Of a stretch of 64,000 nucleotides of DNA, positions 54,530-64,000 are shown one piece after another. This stretch comes from Hyaloraphidium curvatum (Eukaryota > Monoblepharomycota > Hyaloraphidiomycetes > Hyaloraphidiales > Hyaloraphidiaceae): NCBI GenBank assembly GCA_025558095.1, contig JAIVFI010000007.1, positions 558,001 to 622,000 on the forward strand. Reading direction: 5' to 3'. Below the pieces are notes generated by a model. That model had not been told where the DNA came from. It was given only the letters and a program-made list of their open reading frames with translations, and did not search any database. A program made the position numbers and the translations under genes. Within the stretch, counting starts at the first letter, position 1; each line of letters starts with the position of its first letter.

Positions 54530-55885
54530 TCAAGCTCCCCGCACGTTGTCTAGGTCCTTGCCCTCCACGCCGACCTCCACGTACGGCGACCGGCATTTGG
54601 CGACCCAGATGCACCTCAGCTCGTCGATGAGGCGGTTCCAGTTGGACCCCCTCGTCCCGACCCAGGCGTCGCACTCGAGGGCCATGAGCAGCTGTCCGAG
54701 GTAGTAAAGCGTGTGCTCATCGCCCTTGTTCAGATGGCCCTGGCCGTTGAACCCGACCCGCGGGATGTCGGAGTGGTACGTCTCGAAGCCCGGGGGCAGG
54801 GTCGCCGCCTCCTTGATCACCTTGGGCTGCTCCGACGACACAAAGAGGGCCGGACGCAAGCCCAGCACGTTCTCCTTCTGCAGGCGCACCGCGGTCTCGG
54901 CAAAGACCGGGTACTCGACCAGCGTCATCTCGCTGCCCTTGTCCCCCAGGCGCACGTGCGCGCCGATGGTCCCCGGCGGGAGCGGGAACAGCGGTGAGGG
55001 CGGGAGCTTGCCGTGCGTCATGGTCATGTTGGGCCGCATCCGGATTTCGCGCAGCGCGTCGATCGTCCGGTCGTTGAAGCGCGCGATGAAAGCAGCGGAC
55101 TGGGCGCGCCACCAGTAGGTCAGCGAACTCCCCTGCATGTCCGGCCGCACCCGCTGGACCGCCTTGCGGGCAGCGGCGGGGATGCTCGGGTTCCAGCCCG
55201 TCATCCCGGCCTTGTCCTTCAGCGCGTCCAGCTTGGCCGTGTTGCCGGCCTTCATCCATGCGGTGCAGTTGGTCGGTTCCCGGAGGTAGCACAGCCAGTT
55301 CCGCGGCGTCCCGTCGCAGAACGCTCCCCTCGCCCACATGTGCCCATGCGCCGGCGAGAACACCATGATCGCGCCGGTCTCCACCGCGACGCCGAGCACC
55401 CTCCCCGTCTGGTGCCAGTCGCTGCCTATGCCGCTGACGATGTGCGCCACGACGAACGTCGCGCGGGCGCACTCCTCGGCGGGCCGGAACTGGTGCGCGT
55501 ACAGGAGCGCCTGCACCTCGCGGGTGGCGGGGGCGAGGCCGTCGGGATCCAGGGACGCGGGGGCGGAGTGCTGCATGCCCTCGCGCGAGTAGAGGAACTC
55601 GACGGAGCCGGGCGCGGGGCCGGAAGTCCGCGGCGGTGCTGCGCCGGAGAACGCCCCGCCGGTTTCTGTCCGCTCCGCGCCCGAGTTGGCGGGCGGAGCC
55701 ACATCGGCGCGAGAGGACGCAGTCCGCGGGTCTGTCCGCTCCGCGCCTGGCTTGCCGACTCCCGCCGCCGCAAACGCATACAGCAAAGCCAAGAGAGCAG
55801 CGACGGCCAAAACAAGGCTCCATGCCGGCCGTAGCATCGCGGTCGAGAGCGCCCGCGTGGGCGGTTGACGGCGCGTCGATCGCAT
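54530..55885 (-). CDS. Type II membrane fucosyltransferase-like glycosyltransferase
   Basis: A single exon of 451 residues from ATG 55885 (435 from ATG 55837). A short cytosolic end and a membrane anchor (WSLVLAVAALLALLYAFAAAGV) give Golgi type II topology. A proline-rich stem follows. The catalytic part contains VVAHIVSGIGSDWHQTGRVLGVAV, GAHVRLGDKGSEM (the donor-binding HxRxGDK-like motif of alpha-1,6 and O-fucosyltransferase relatives), LFVSSEQPKVI and DAWVGTRGSNWNRLIDELR (the second donor site). The clade assignment is from these motifs; donor and acceptor are unproven. It lies divergent from the SGNH gene with overlapping ATGs if the upstream starts are used. Confidence 0.72.
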   Translation of the reverse strand: MRSTRRQPPTRALSTAMLRPAWSLVLAVAALLALLYAFAAAGVGKPGAERTDPRTASSRADVAPPANSGAERTETGGAFSGAAPPRTSGPAPGSVEFLYSREGMQHSAPASLDPDGLAPATREVQALLYAHQFRPAEECARATFVVAHIVSGIGSDWHQTGRVLGVAVETGAIMVFSPAHGHMWARGAFCDGTPRNWLCYLREPTNCTAWMKAGNTAKLDALKDKAGMTGWNPSIPAAARKAVQRVRPDMQGSSLTYWWRAQSAAFIARFNDRTIDALREIRMRPNMTMTHGKLPPSPLFPLPPGTIGAHVRLGDKGSEMTLVEYPVFAETAVRLQKENVLGLRPALFVSSEQPKVIKEAATLPPGFETYHSDIPRVGFNGQGHLNKGDEHTLYYLGQLLMALECDAWVGTRGSNWNRLIDELRCIWVAKCRSPYVEVGVEGKDLDNVRGA

Positions 55886-56779
55886 GACCCGATCGGACTT
55901 TCGCACACTGCTCCCTCGGATGGCCGCCAAGCAGGCCAGAGGGCGCAGCAGATTGCTGCTCCTTCTCCCTCTCCTCCTCCTCTTCCTACTCGCGGCCATT
56001 CGGGCGTTTACGACGCGCCGGCGACCCGGCGCACCCCCACGCGACCTGCCAGCGTTCCTCCGAGCCCTCGAGGAGGGCAGACCACAGAACGTGGTGTTCT
56101 ACGGGACCAGCCTGACCGACGGCCAACCTTGGGTCGCTGCCGTCGCGGAGGCGCTGGAGGAGCGGTATCCTGGCTTGCCGCGCGTTGAGAACGCGGCCAA
56201 GTCGGGGATGTGGTCCGGTTGGGGCCTGGAGAACTGGAAGTCGAGGGTTGCCGTACACTGTGGGCCGCTTCCGGTATTGAGGCGTGGAAGGGGCCTGATC
56301 GAACGCGTTCGGCAGCACCGGACGCGGTCTTCATCGAGTTTGCGATAAACGATGCATACCTCGCACTCAACACTTCGGTCCAGCTGGCGAGGTGGAATTT
56401 GGAGGACATGATTGCCCTGGCGTGGTCGGCTCAGAAGCCGGCAGAGGTCATCCTCATGACCATGAACCAGCCGATCGGCGAGGCGCTGCGCGACCGGCCG
56501 CGCGTCGAGGCTTACTACGACATGTACCGCCAAACAGCCAGGGACGATGGGTTGCTGCTCATTGACCACGAACGGAACTGGAAGCGGCTCTGGGGACGGG
56601 ATCGGGACGAGTGGAGGCGGCTCGTGCCCGACGGGCTGCACCCGGGCGAGGAGGGGCAGCGGAGGGTGGTGCTGCCCGAGATGCTGCGGCGGCTCGGGCT
56701 GGTGGACGGGCTGGACGAGTTGCCCGCGGCGCAGGGCGGATCTGCTCCCCTGGATGGCGAGCTTCGCGCCGTTGAGTGA
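55884..56779 (+). CDS. Membrane-anchored SGNH/GDSL hydrolase
   Basis: Exons 55884-56259 and 56316-56779 (56-base intron, CCTGATC branch site) give 279 residues. Near the start, SRLLLLLPLLLLFLLAAIRAF is a signal anchor. SGNH blocks follow: FYGTSLTDGQPW (catalytic serine in the GTSLT variant of block I), SGMWSGWGLENW, IEFAINDAY (the Asn of block III) and LVPDGLHPGEEG (Asp and His of block V). The order and spacing fit small esterases or lipases acting on cell-surface lipids or glycan esters. The alternative start at ATG 55920 (MAAKQARG) keeps the anchor. The gene is enclosed by the inverted duplication. Confidence 0.75.
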
Positions 56780-56990
56780 TGCTGTGTCGATACTGAGGCC
56801 GGAAACCCCGAGACCGCCGATCAGCGCGGATCATATCCATGTTTGACCTCGTAGCTTAATTCTCTGATGTTCTGCTCTGTCGATTTCGGATCTTTAGGGC
56901 GTGTGGCGCCTGCGATGCGGGTGACAGCTGAGAGCCAATTCCTCGCCCATAGCCGCACGGTCCGGCAGTCCCGCCCGCAACCCGCGGCCG

Positions 56991-58894
56991 ATGGCAGCGC
57001 CGGCGGTGCCCGCGGCGTCCGCGGAGGGCGAGCCGGGCATTGCGGCGGCCGGCGCGGGCCAGGGCGGCGGCGGGGCGCCGGGGCCGCCGGGCGAGGCCGG
57101 GCACGCGGTGTCGGGGCAGCCCGCCCCGCGCCCCGCGCTGCCGCTGCCGCTGCTCGACCGCGTGCTCTGCTTCACGACGCTGCGCGAGTTCCCGCGGCTG
57201 CTGCGCGTCTCAAAGGCCGTCAACGAGCTCGCCGCGAAGCCGCACGTCGTCTGCGCCGTGTTCCGCAACTCGTTCCACCCGTGCGCCGCGCTGCTCAAGG
57301 CGCTCGGTGCGTTGTCCCGCGCTTGTTTTATTGCTGCCCGGCTCGCTGACGCGTCCGATCCCCTCTCCGGCCCGCCTGCTCTCCCCCGTCGCCCCTCTCA
57401 ACACTCTCAACGCACCCTCGCCGGATCTCTCCCGATCGCGCAACAGAGCTGTACCCGCGCTTCGACCTCGCGCTCGCCCAGTGCTTCTGCAAGTGGTACC
57501 TGCCGCTGCCGCGCTACGTGCTGCAGTGGCTGCGCCAGGACCGCCACGGCACGCCGCCGCCCGCCTCGGACACGGACTCGTCGCTGTCGTCGCCCACCGC
57601 CGGCATGTGCCGCGTGCCCAAGGACGCGTACATGTACCTCATGACGCAGGGCTACTGCCGCTACGTGCGCCCCGAGATGAACAGCTTCCTGGTGGACGAC
57701 GACGACGTGGACCACTACATCGCTCTGCTCTCGGACCTCGTCGAGGAGCCCGACCGCAACGCGCAGCGCGAGATCCTGGACGAGCTGTGGGAGCTCGTGG
57801 TCTCGTGCCAGCTGCCCGTCACCCTGCTGCCGCAGCGCATGGGCCCGCCCGAGGAGGCCGCCTCGCTCCTCCACATCCTGTGGGAGCGCAGCATGGCCCT
57901 GCGCAGCGACGCCTTCACCGCCCTCGCGCGCGCCGGATTCGAGTTTGCGCGCTTCAGCGACCCGGACCGCCTCCGCAGCTCGGACCCGTGGACGCGGGCC
58001 GTGGCGGACGACGTGTTCGTGCACCGCAACGATCCGGACAGGATGCACGCCCTGCGCCGCACCGGCCTGCCGTTCCTCGGCGTGCTCTCCTACTTCGGCA
58101 TTCGCGTCGCGCGCTCGCTGGTGATCAAACTGCTCGCGCTCGCCTTGCGCATGGACGAACGGGACGCCGTGATCGGGCTGGTCCGCTATGCCCGGCACAC
58201 CCGCGCGGTGCCGCCCGAGCAACCGTCAGCCTTTGTCCGCAGCGCGGTCCAGCAGGTGCAGACCCTGACGCCGCGGCACGGCACCATTCTAGCCTACATC
58301 GCCGACCACCACCTGCCCGTCTACGACGTCGCCACGATCGTCGTCAACGAGTGGCTGTACCAGGCAGGGGAGCAGAACGCCCGCTTGGTGGAGGACATCG
58401 CCAGGGCGGTGGAGATAGCCCACCCCGACGCGCCGCGGATCTGGGGCCTCTGCAACAGCCAGGCGCAGCTGACCCGCGAGGAGGTGCTCGAGCTCAGGGT
58501 GGCCGCGCAGGCCGAGGGGTGGGACCAGGAGAAGATGGACCGCGAAGTGGAGCGGTACCGCACCTCCCGGGCCCAGGAAACCTTCCATGGCTACACCACG
58601 CATCGCATCCAGGCGCGGTGCGCGGCGGTGGACCGCTGGGATACCATGGAGCGGCTCGCCCTCGCGTCGGGGAGCCTGGGCACGGAAGCCCTCCAGATGC
58701 TCGTGCAGCGGACGGTCAAGGCAAAGGAAAGGTACCGCGATGTCTGGGTGTCGCTGCTTGAGGAGCAGCTGCAGCCGATCGTGGCCTCGGCCGCCAGGGA
58801 GCTCGTGGGGCGGCAGGCGCCCCAGTTCGCCGAGGCGGACGACCACGACGTGCTGAGGTACCTGCTCGTGAGGACGGGGTTGAGGGTCGACTGA
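56991..58894 (+). CDS. F-box-like protein with large helical C-terminal part
   Basis: Exons 56991-57306 and 57447-58894 join over a 140-base intron, the second longest seen here, to give 587 residues. After a Gly/Pro/Ala-rich ~45-residue leader, LPLLDRVLCFTTLREFPRLLRVSKAVNEL resembles the first helices of an F-box. A long alpha-helical array rich in Leu/Arg follows (IALLSDLVEEPDRN, LWELVVSCQLPVTLL, LLALALRMDERDAVIGL), similar in look to HEAT or ankyrin-poor adaptor domains, with no repeat count I would defend. If the F-box is real it would recruit targets to SCF ligases. The model of the intron rests on ELYPRFDLALAQCF continuing the frame after a CAACAG acceptor. Confidence 0.55.
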
Positions 58895-59289
58895 GCGGCC
58901 GCGCGGAGCGGACGGGGCGGCCCGCGGCGTCTATGCGGCGCCCCTTGGCAGGCGGTTTTGGACGAGTACCCAAGTTGGTTGAGCTGTCGTCGTTAGACAG
59001 AGAACGGACTCGTTCGCCGGAACTTTCTCCGGCCGGGTTCGGAATCGATACCTCGCGTGCCGCCTAGGCGGGCGTGGAGAAGCTACGTGTACAGATTTGG
59101 CGCCGTGATCCTTCCCAGATAGGTAGACTGCGTCGGCGATTGGCTCTGTTGCCCACAGACAAGGCATGATTGTAGTTCAACCAAAAAAGCAATGGTACAG
59201 TTGATCTTGCCGAGAAGCGGCTCTAGCAGTTCCAATGAGTGCAATCCAGACAGTCCAACGCGTGCTCCCGGGGGAGGCCTCTTCGGGCG
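58895..59289. other. Intergenic, no gene seen
   Basis: This gap lies between two converging genes (the F-box-like gene on plus, the DNAJC28-like gene on minus). No supported frame; composition less GC-rich than the coding fl.anks. It holds both 3' ends. Confidence 0.45.
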
Positions 59290-60040
59290 CTACCAGCAGA
59301 CGATCTCCTTCTTCACCGGCCGCGACAAGGGCGGCAAGTCCTCGAGCATCTCCTTGAGCTCAGTTTCGAGAACAAAAGGTGCTCGCTCGAGGAACGACGC
59401 GGGCACAATCAGGTTGTCTGGGACGCGAGATCGGGGTCAGGCGAGATTCGAGGTCACGTGGGCGTCGCAGGGAACCCACAGTGTCGGATTCGGAGATTGA
59501 GAGCTGACGAGCCACGTAACAAACGCAGTAAGAAAAGGATAGCACGTTCGAACGGGTCGGAAAGTCACCTTCGGCTCGGCGGTCGAGGTCCTGCCTCCAC
59601 GGTCCCTCCAGGACGTCTGGGTACCGCTTCCTTTTGATCCACTCCTTCCGCATCCACGTTTTGAGTTCCAACGCGTCCTTCTCAATCGCCTGCCCCGACT
59701 GTATCCATTCGGGCGACACCCCGTTCCGTATCATGATCCGATTCAGGATCGCCTCGTGCGAGTCGACGAAGGGCGACGAAGGCAGGTCGATCGGCCTGCC
59801 GTGCCCCTCGAGCTCGTCGAACGCGCCCTGGCGCTGCGCGGTGCGGATCCTCATTTCCGCCATCGCGGCCAGCCCCGTGCTGGGCCCGACCGAGGCCATG
59901 GCCGGGTCCCACAGATGCGCGGGCGACGCGCGGGGCTGCGCCAGGATGCGCGCGACGTGGAGCTCCGCCTCGGTGGGCGGCGGCGCGGGAGGCGCGGGAG
60001 GTGGGGCGCGGCGCAAGAGGCGCAGGAGGCGCGTGGCCAT
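59290..60040 (-). CDS. DNAJC28-like protein (DUF1992)
   Basis: Exons 60040-59569 and 59417-59290 (151-base intron) give 199 residues. The start MATRLLRLLRRAPPPAP is basic, Leu/Arg-rich and typical of a mitochondrial presequence. The DUF1992 core follows: MRIRTAQRQGAFDELEGHGRPIDL, then SPFVDSHEAILNRIMIRNGVSPEWI. The spliced end NLIVPASFLERAPF matches the conserved NLIVP element after this domain, which supports the long intron. Members lack a J domain in fungi and are of unclear function, possibly mitochondrial. It converges on the F-box-like gene. Confidence 0.75.
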
Positions 60041-60185
60041 GGCGAAGCGGGGGGACGAGATAAGTGGGAGACGGATCTTTCGCGCCGCGCCGCGGCCTGG
60101 GACTCCGGCCCCCTGCATGGACCTCGATCGGATCGAACAAAAAGGAAAGCTTGGAGCAGATGTAGTGCTACGTGCGCAATGTCAA

Positions 60186-61145
60186 TCATGTGTACACCTT
60201 TTCCACGGAGCGCACTGGCCCTCGGCAGACGGGGCAGCTCCGAAGGCGCGCGTCCGCGGAGCAGGCTCCACAAAGCACCACGTGGTTGCAGGGCCGGATG
60301 AGGGTGTCCCGGGGCATATCCATGCATATCAGGCACGTTAGATCCGAGGAGTCCGGTGGCACCGGGACTTGTGTTGGGCTCGGAGACGCCTTCGATCTCG
60401 ACGGATCGATGTAGTAACCAAGAACGGTTGCTGCGACGACGACGGGCCCAAGCAACACAACCGCAACCACTGCAGAGAACTGAAAGAAGATGTCCTGCAG
60501 AGTTCCAACGACGGCCATGGCAGCCAGCAGGGCAATGCCAGACCGCATGAGCCTCCTGGCGGCCACGTCCTGGGCCAGTTCGCGGGCCTCCTCATCCAAC
60601 CTCAGCCGCGACCGTTCCCGTTCTTCCCATCTAGTCTTGGCCAGCAACGCCCGGAGCTCGGTGGCAGCCGCTTGCACGGCGTCGAGGCGGCGCAGTTCCG
60701 CCTCGGCGCGGTCGAGGTTCGCCTGTGCCGCGGCCACCTTGCGTTCCCACTCCTGCACGTCGGCCTGCGCTTGGACCAACTTTGCTGTTTTGGTGTCGAG
60801 CTTCGCGGCCTTGTCGCCCTTGACGGTGGCCACGAGGGAGGCGAAGCTCGCCCGCTGGAGGTCGTGCACCTTGTCCTGCCTCCGCGCGAGCCAATCAACC
60901 GCGGCCCGGTGCCCAATCTGGGCACTCGCAAGGCCCTCTGCAAGCCCGGCGGCGATGCGGCGCTGTTCGGGCAGCCGGTCGAGGTCACCGCGCAGCGCCG
61001 CCAGCCGCGCCTCGAGCGCTGCGGCGGAGCCGGGATCCGCCCCCGACGGCCGCCCGCCCGCCGGGTTCCCCATTGACGGATCATCTGTCGCAAGCGGCGT
61101 GTACGGCGGCGGCTCTTCCTCGTACGGCGGCGCTGCCTCGTCCAT
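60186..61145 (-). CDS. Membrane RING-finger protein
   Basis: A single exon of 319 residues. The N-terminal ~40 residues are Pro/Tyr/Glu-rich with PPPYTPLA and PPYEEE, similar to PY motifs bound by WW domains. A long coiled coil follows, with Ala/Arg/Leu heptads (LAEGLASAQIGHRAAVDWLARRQD; DRAEAELRRLDAVQAAA). One hydrophobic hairpin (SGIALLAAMAVVGTLQDIFFQFSAVVAVVLLGPVVVAATV, two segments) places it in a membrane. The C-terminal RING is CLICMDMPRDTLIRPCNHVVLCGAC-x-CPVC, a C3HC4 ring as in E3 ligases of the mitochondrial/ER type (MAPL/MULAN, XIAP style). Target unknown. Confidence 0.75.
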   Translation of the reverse strand: MDEAAPPYEEEPPPYTPLATDDPSMGNPAGGRPSGADPGSAAALEARLAALRGDLDRLPEQRRIAAGLAEGLASAQIGHRAAVDWLARRQDKVHDLQRASFASLVATVKGDKAAKLDTKTAKLVQAQADVQEWERKVAAAQANLDRAEAELRRLDAVQAAATELRALLAKTRWEERERSRLRLDEEARELAQDVAARRLMRSGIALLAAMAVVGTLQDIFFQFSAVVAVVLLGPVVVAATVLGYYIDPSRSKASPSPTQVPVPPDSSDLTCLICMDMPRDTLIRPCNHVVLCGACSADARLRSCPVCRGPVRSVEKVYT

Positions 61146-61541
61146 GACGGAGTTGCGGGCAAGGACCCTTTCCACGCGTCCCAAAACGCTGACGTCCTCG
61201 CGAGTCCCACACCCTAACGCTAGAGTGCGACGATGCGAAACATGCCATGTGCGAGGAAAGGCACGCTCGTTGCATGGCTGTGCAAATATACCTGCGTAAT
61301 GCTACGGCGCAGGAACGGAACACGCACCCGTTGCTGCGACTACGAGCACGCTTCTGTATCCCAGCACATCGCTATCCGAAATCCGCATTCGGAACGCCGA
61401 TCACGTTTACGGTCGAGCACTTTGGTTGGTATCTAGTGTACTCAATCACGACACAGTCATAAATCACCTCGCAGCTCCAACTCGTCTATCAAACAATCCT
61501 CTAGTCCATCCAACGCGCAGCAATCCACATCATGCAGCTCC
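61146..61541. other. Intergenic, no gene seen
   Basis: Upstream of the RING gene and next to copy B of the duplication. AT-richer near 61380-61500. Short ORFs only; the terminator side of copy B's gene and the RING promoter should be here. Confidence 0.45.
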
Positions 61542-62315
61542 TCAGTGGAGGGCGACGGGCAGGGCTTCGAGCGCAAGCCTCATCTCGACCACCTCGGCCA
61601 GCCAGGGGACAATGTCCCTGGCCAGCGCGTGCCTGAGCACGCGCACGGCGAAGCAGTCCGTGCCCGCCTTGCGGCCCACGTCCGTGAAGAAAGGCGACAT
61701 GGCCGTCGCAACCGCGGCGAGGAAGCGGCGCACCTGCTCCTCGACGTCGCGCGGCCAGGCGAACGGGAAGTGGCGGGCGCATGAGCGCAAAGCCGAGTCC
61801 GAGAGGCCATTCCACGCATTGACAAAGTCCTTGCGGTGGGCCAGGTACCGTTCGAGCGCCGGCTTGAGCACGGCGAGGCCTTTTGTCAGGCTCTCGACGA
61901 CGTCGTCGAAGGCAAAGACCTTGGGCGGCGGCCTGCACGCCCGCAGCGCATCCAGCAGCGCCAAAGCCGGCTCGGCGACGCGGCGCTTGCCGATGAGCGT
62001 GAGGGGAAACGTCCACGTGCGCACCCGCTTGAGCTGCCCGAGCTGGTGCTCGTTGAGGGCGCCGGCCATTGCTGCCCACAGCTCGTCGCGCACGGTGCTC
62101 TTCGCCGCTTGGTCGGTGCGCCTCTGCGAGTCGACCTCGCCGTCGCGGCGGAAAAAGTCGGGCACGGCGATGGGCGTCGGCGGCTCGGCATTGGTCTTGG
62201 AGTGCCCGCCGACGGTGCCGCTGCGCTCGACGTGCGGGGCGACGCAGGCCGCGCGGCGGGCGTGCGGGCCCATCGTGAGGTACTTGTCGGCAGTCATGGC
62301 GCGGGTGCCCGGCAT
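61542..62315 (-). CDS. Unknown 257-residue protein, duplicated copy B
   Basis: The frame from ATG 62315 to the stop at 61542-61544 is intact and colinear with copy A at 53632-54405. Ten replacements were counted: for example Arg to Cys near residue 24, Ala to Val in GKRR(A/V)AEP, Ser to Cys in DALRA(S/C)RPPP, Ile to Thr in ESL(I/T)KGL and Glu to Ala in RH(E/A)LARD. No insertions or deletions in the coding part. Unknown family; see copy A. It sits in opposite orientation to copy A, so the two genes point toward each other across about 7 kb. Confidence 0.75.
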   Translation of the reverse strand: MPGTRAMTADKYLTMGPHARRAACVAPHVERSGTVGGHSKTNAEPPTPIAVPDFFRRDGEVDSQRRTDQAAKSTVRDELWAAMAGALNEHQLGQLKRVRTWTFPLTLIGKRRVAEPALALLDALRACRPPPKVFAFDDVVESLTKGLAVLKPALERYLAHRKDFVNAWNGLSDSALRSCARHFPFAWPRDVEEQVRRFLAAVATAMSPFFTDVGRKAGTDCFAVRVLRHALARDIVPWLAEVVEMRLALEALPVALH

Positions 62316-62825
62316 CGTGATGAGTGATGAGTGATGAGCGGGGAGGGCTGCGGGGAGGGAGCTGTCAGGTCCGGGCGTGAGGAAGGAGAAGCCGACGGAG
62401 CGCTGACCTGTCCTCCGCTGTGCAGGTGGCTATGCGATGAAGCGTTGCCGCGCTTCGAGGCGGCCACGATGCAGTGATGAGAGGTGGCGATGGAGTTCTG
62501 CGCTGGGCCCTGATTTGCGCTTTCTCGCCCCGCGCCAGCCATCCACCTTGCGGAGATTCCTTGCCTAGTAACTCTTCCGTGAGGCCGATTCTGGGACTTC
62601 CGAGCCATGGAACTTGAAGATGAATATAGTGATCATCGACAACGGGCGCTAAGGGGCGTCCACGAGGCGTCATGGGGCCTGGAGATGGAAACTTCGGTCC
62701 TCAATTGTGGGTCAGGTCCATTGAAGCTCTTCCACGAACTAGCCAGGATACATCCAGGCAGAATCCGTCCCAGAACGTTCTAAACAAGTGGATGCCGTCT
62801 TCCAGCTGTCCGTGGAGCTCCGTCG
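61542..62825 (-). repeat. Inverted duplication unit, copy B (about 1.28 kb)
   Basis: Reverse complement of 53121-54405, ending at the same two landmarks: the stop codon at 61542 and CGACGGAGCTCCACGGA at 62825. The leader differs from copy A by small substitutions and short indels (62330-62530), more than the coding part. The spacer to copy A is about 7.1 kb. Confidence 0.9.
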
Positions 62826-63256
62826 ACGGAGCCCCGTAACGTATTCCAGTTCAAGCACGAGTGGACTTACCCGCGTCCAGCCCACGAGGGCGTATTTCTT
62901 CTTTCCAATCGGCTACAGAGAGACGATCAAAAATGGATTCTAGTTCATTTGATTGGCTTTATCTCCAGATTCCATCAGCAGGCAAGGTGCTCGACGCGTT
63001 CCGCAGACCATTCGAAAAACGACCCGCAATGACACTCTTGACGTGATTCCGGGCCCTCCAACAGCAGCTCCATTCAGAAAGCATGCTGTAGCGTGGTGGA
63101 GCGAGATCCGCTTCACCCTGACGTTCATTGGACGTCTTCGTGCGACGAAATCGGTGATGTTTGGGACGCGAGATTCAATCAACCACGCGTCGACGTCTCC
63201 CAACGGGCCGACGTGTCGTTTGAAGAACAGAAGCAGAGCAGCGAGCGAACCGTGCG
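62826..63256. other. Intergenic / promoter of the dehydrogenase
   Basis: The end of copy B to the next ATG. AT-richer than the rest. No supported frame. The 5' leader of the dehydrogenase gene probably starts here. Confidence 0.45.
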
Positions 63257-64000
63257 ATGCTCACCTACATTGTTACGGGCGCCAATCAGGGCATCGGGCT
63301 TGCCTGCGTCCGACAGCTCGCCCTCCGGGCCGAACAGCCGTCCACAATCTACCTGACGGCCCGGAATGCGGACAAGGGACTCAAAGCCCTAGCGGATCTC
63401 AAAGGGGAGCTCGCTGGGAAGAAAGTCCTTGCCGCGGAAGGCGGGAAAGCGGACATTGTGTTCCACCAGCTCGACGTCACTGACTCCAGCTCCGTCGACA
63501 AGCTGACAAAGGACGTCGGCCCGTCGGGAGTCGACGTTATCCTCAACAACACCGGCATCGCATGGAAAGGAGATGCCTTTGACGAGGAGGTCGCGAAAGG
63601 CACGCTGGCGACGAACTTCTGGGGCACGCTCGCCGTCACGCGGTCAATTTTGCCCTTCCTGAGGCAGAACGGGCGCGTCGTGAACGTTTCCAGCACCGCC
63701 GGACGGTTGCAATCGCTTTCGAAGAAGTTGCAGGAACGCTTCAGGGACCCGTCGCTGTCACTTGAGGATCTGGGCCGCCTGATGGACAAGTTCGTAAAGG
63801 ACGTCGCAGAGAACTGCTACGCTGCCGAGGGCTGGCCGCGGACAGGTGGGCTGCGGCATTTCAGGGTGAATCTACGTGGGTTTTTCGTAACGCGTTCTCG
63901 TTCCTTTTCCATTTCGTGCTCATGTGGGCTCAGCCTACGGGGTGTCAAAGGTTGGCGTCACAGCTATGACCAAAGTTCTGGCAAGGGAGATGGACAAGGA
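63257..64000 (+). CDS. Short-chain dehydrogenase, carbonyl-reductase-like (3' end cut off)
   Basis: NAD(P)-dependent oxidoreductase of the classical SDR fold. Exon 1 (63257-63845) and exon 2 (from 63934) flank an 88-base intron. The cofactor motif TGANQGIGLA, the following FHQLDVTDSSSV (Asp of adenine contact), LNNTGIAW (NNAG-type), NFWGTLAVTRSILPFL and VNVSSTAGRL (catalytic Ser region) are all present. The catalytic Tyr-Lys pair is rebuilt by the splice: AYGVSKVGV. About 230 codons are visible before the window ends. The length between the Ser and Tyr motifs (about 50 residues with an extra helix) is that of human CBR1-type enzymes. Substrate not identifiable. Confidence 0.88.
   Translation, partial: MLTYIVTGANQGIGLACVRQLALRAEQPSTIYLTARNADKGLKALADLKGELAGKKVLAAEGGKADIVFHQLDVTDSSSVDKLTKDVGPSGVDVILNNTGIAWKGDAFDEEVAKGTLATNFWGTLAVTRSILPFLRQNGRVVNVSSTAGRLQSLSKKLQERFRDPSLSLEDLGRLMDKFVKDVAENCYAAEGWPRTGGLRHFRVNLRGFFVTRSRSFSISCSCGLSLRGVKGWRHSYDQSSGKGDGQG

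Noticed and set aside
1-64000. Searches by eye for CRISPR arrays, tRNA or rRNA genes and transposases
   Set aside because: No spaced repeats, cloverleaf with A/B boxes, rRNA-like blocks or DDE/reverse-transcriptase motifs were recognised.

Overview
The window is nuclear DNA of a fungus. It is GC-rich (judged by eye, not counted) and very compact: about three dozen protein genes, many broken by short introns of roughly 45-70 bases. Donors are mostly GTGCGT, GTGGGT or GTGAGT, branch sites look like CTGAC or CTAAC, and acceptors are YAG. Fungal hallmarks include an eight-cysteine CFEM protein, a Csc1-type channel, a Kha1-type cation antiporter, an AAA ATPase with a fungal N-terminal half, RAD2 and RFC3. 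I cannot place the phylum. CFEM points to Dikarya; the seven-segment membrane protein, fucosyltransferase-like protein and phospholipase-A2-like gene would also suit an early-diverging lineage. I see no rRNA or tRNA genes, CRISPR arrays or transposases.

Layout. 0-6 kb: end of a G-patch protein, RAD2/XPG nuclease, a small unknown gene. 6-14 kb: CFEM cell-surface protein, methyltransferase copy 1, a two-finger C2H2 protein, signal peptidase subunit SPC1, methionine aminopeptidase 1. 14-22 kb: sugar-transporter-like MFS protein, phospholipase-A2-like secreted protein, a seven-segment membrane protein, a flavin monooxygenase and a small hydrophilic protein. 22-32 kb: AAA ATPase, methylmalonate-semialdehyde dehydrogenase, RFC3, Csc1-like channel. 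32-41 kb: methyltransferase copy 2, a leucine-rich fragment, a Gis2-like zinc-knuckle protein, an alpha/beta hydrolase, a CPA2 antiporter, a small acidic protein. 41-52 kb: an SxIP-motif protein, the CSA/ERCC8 WD40 protein, pyridoxamine-phosphate oxidase, a tubby-like protein, a PhoD-like phosphatase. 53-64 kb: an unknown gene present twice in inverted orientation, flanking a fucosyltransferase-like gene, an SGNH hydrolase, an F-box-like protein, a DNAJC28-like protein and a RING protein; then the start of a short-chain dehydrogenase.

Most genes are independent housekeeping or surface functions, as usual in a fungal chromosome. The clearest thematic pair is RAD2 and CSA, both in nucleotide-excision repair, though 40 kb apart. 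The oddest parts are the 1.28-kb inverted duplication of an unrecognised gene, the methyltransferase family (two genes plus a short remnant), a seven-segment membrane protein with no recognised family, and a phospholipase-like gene whose reading frame does not close cleanly. Gene models were built by hand from splice signals and reading frame; where exon sums divide by three and rebuild a known family the model is firm, and unresolved junctions are stated.
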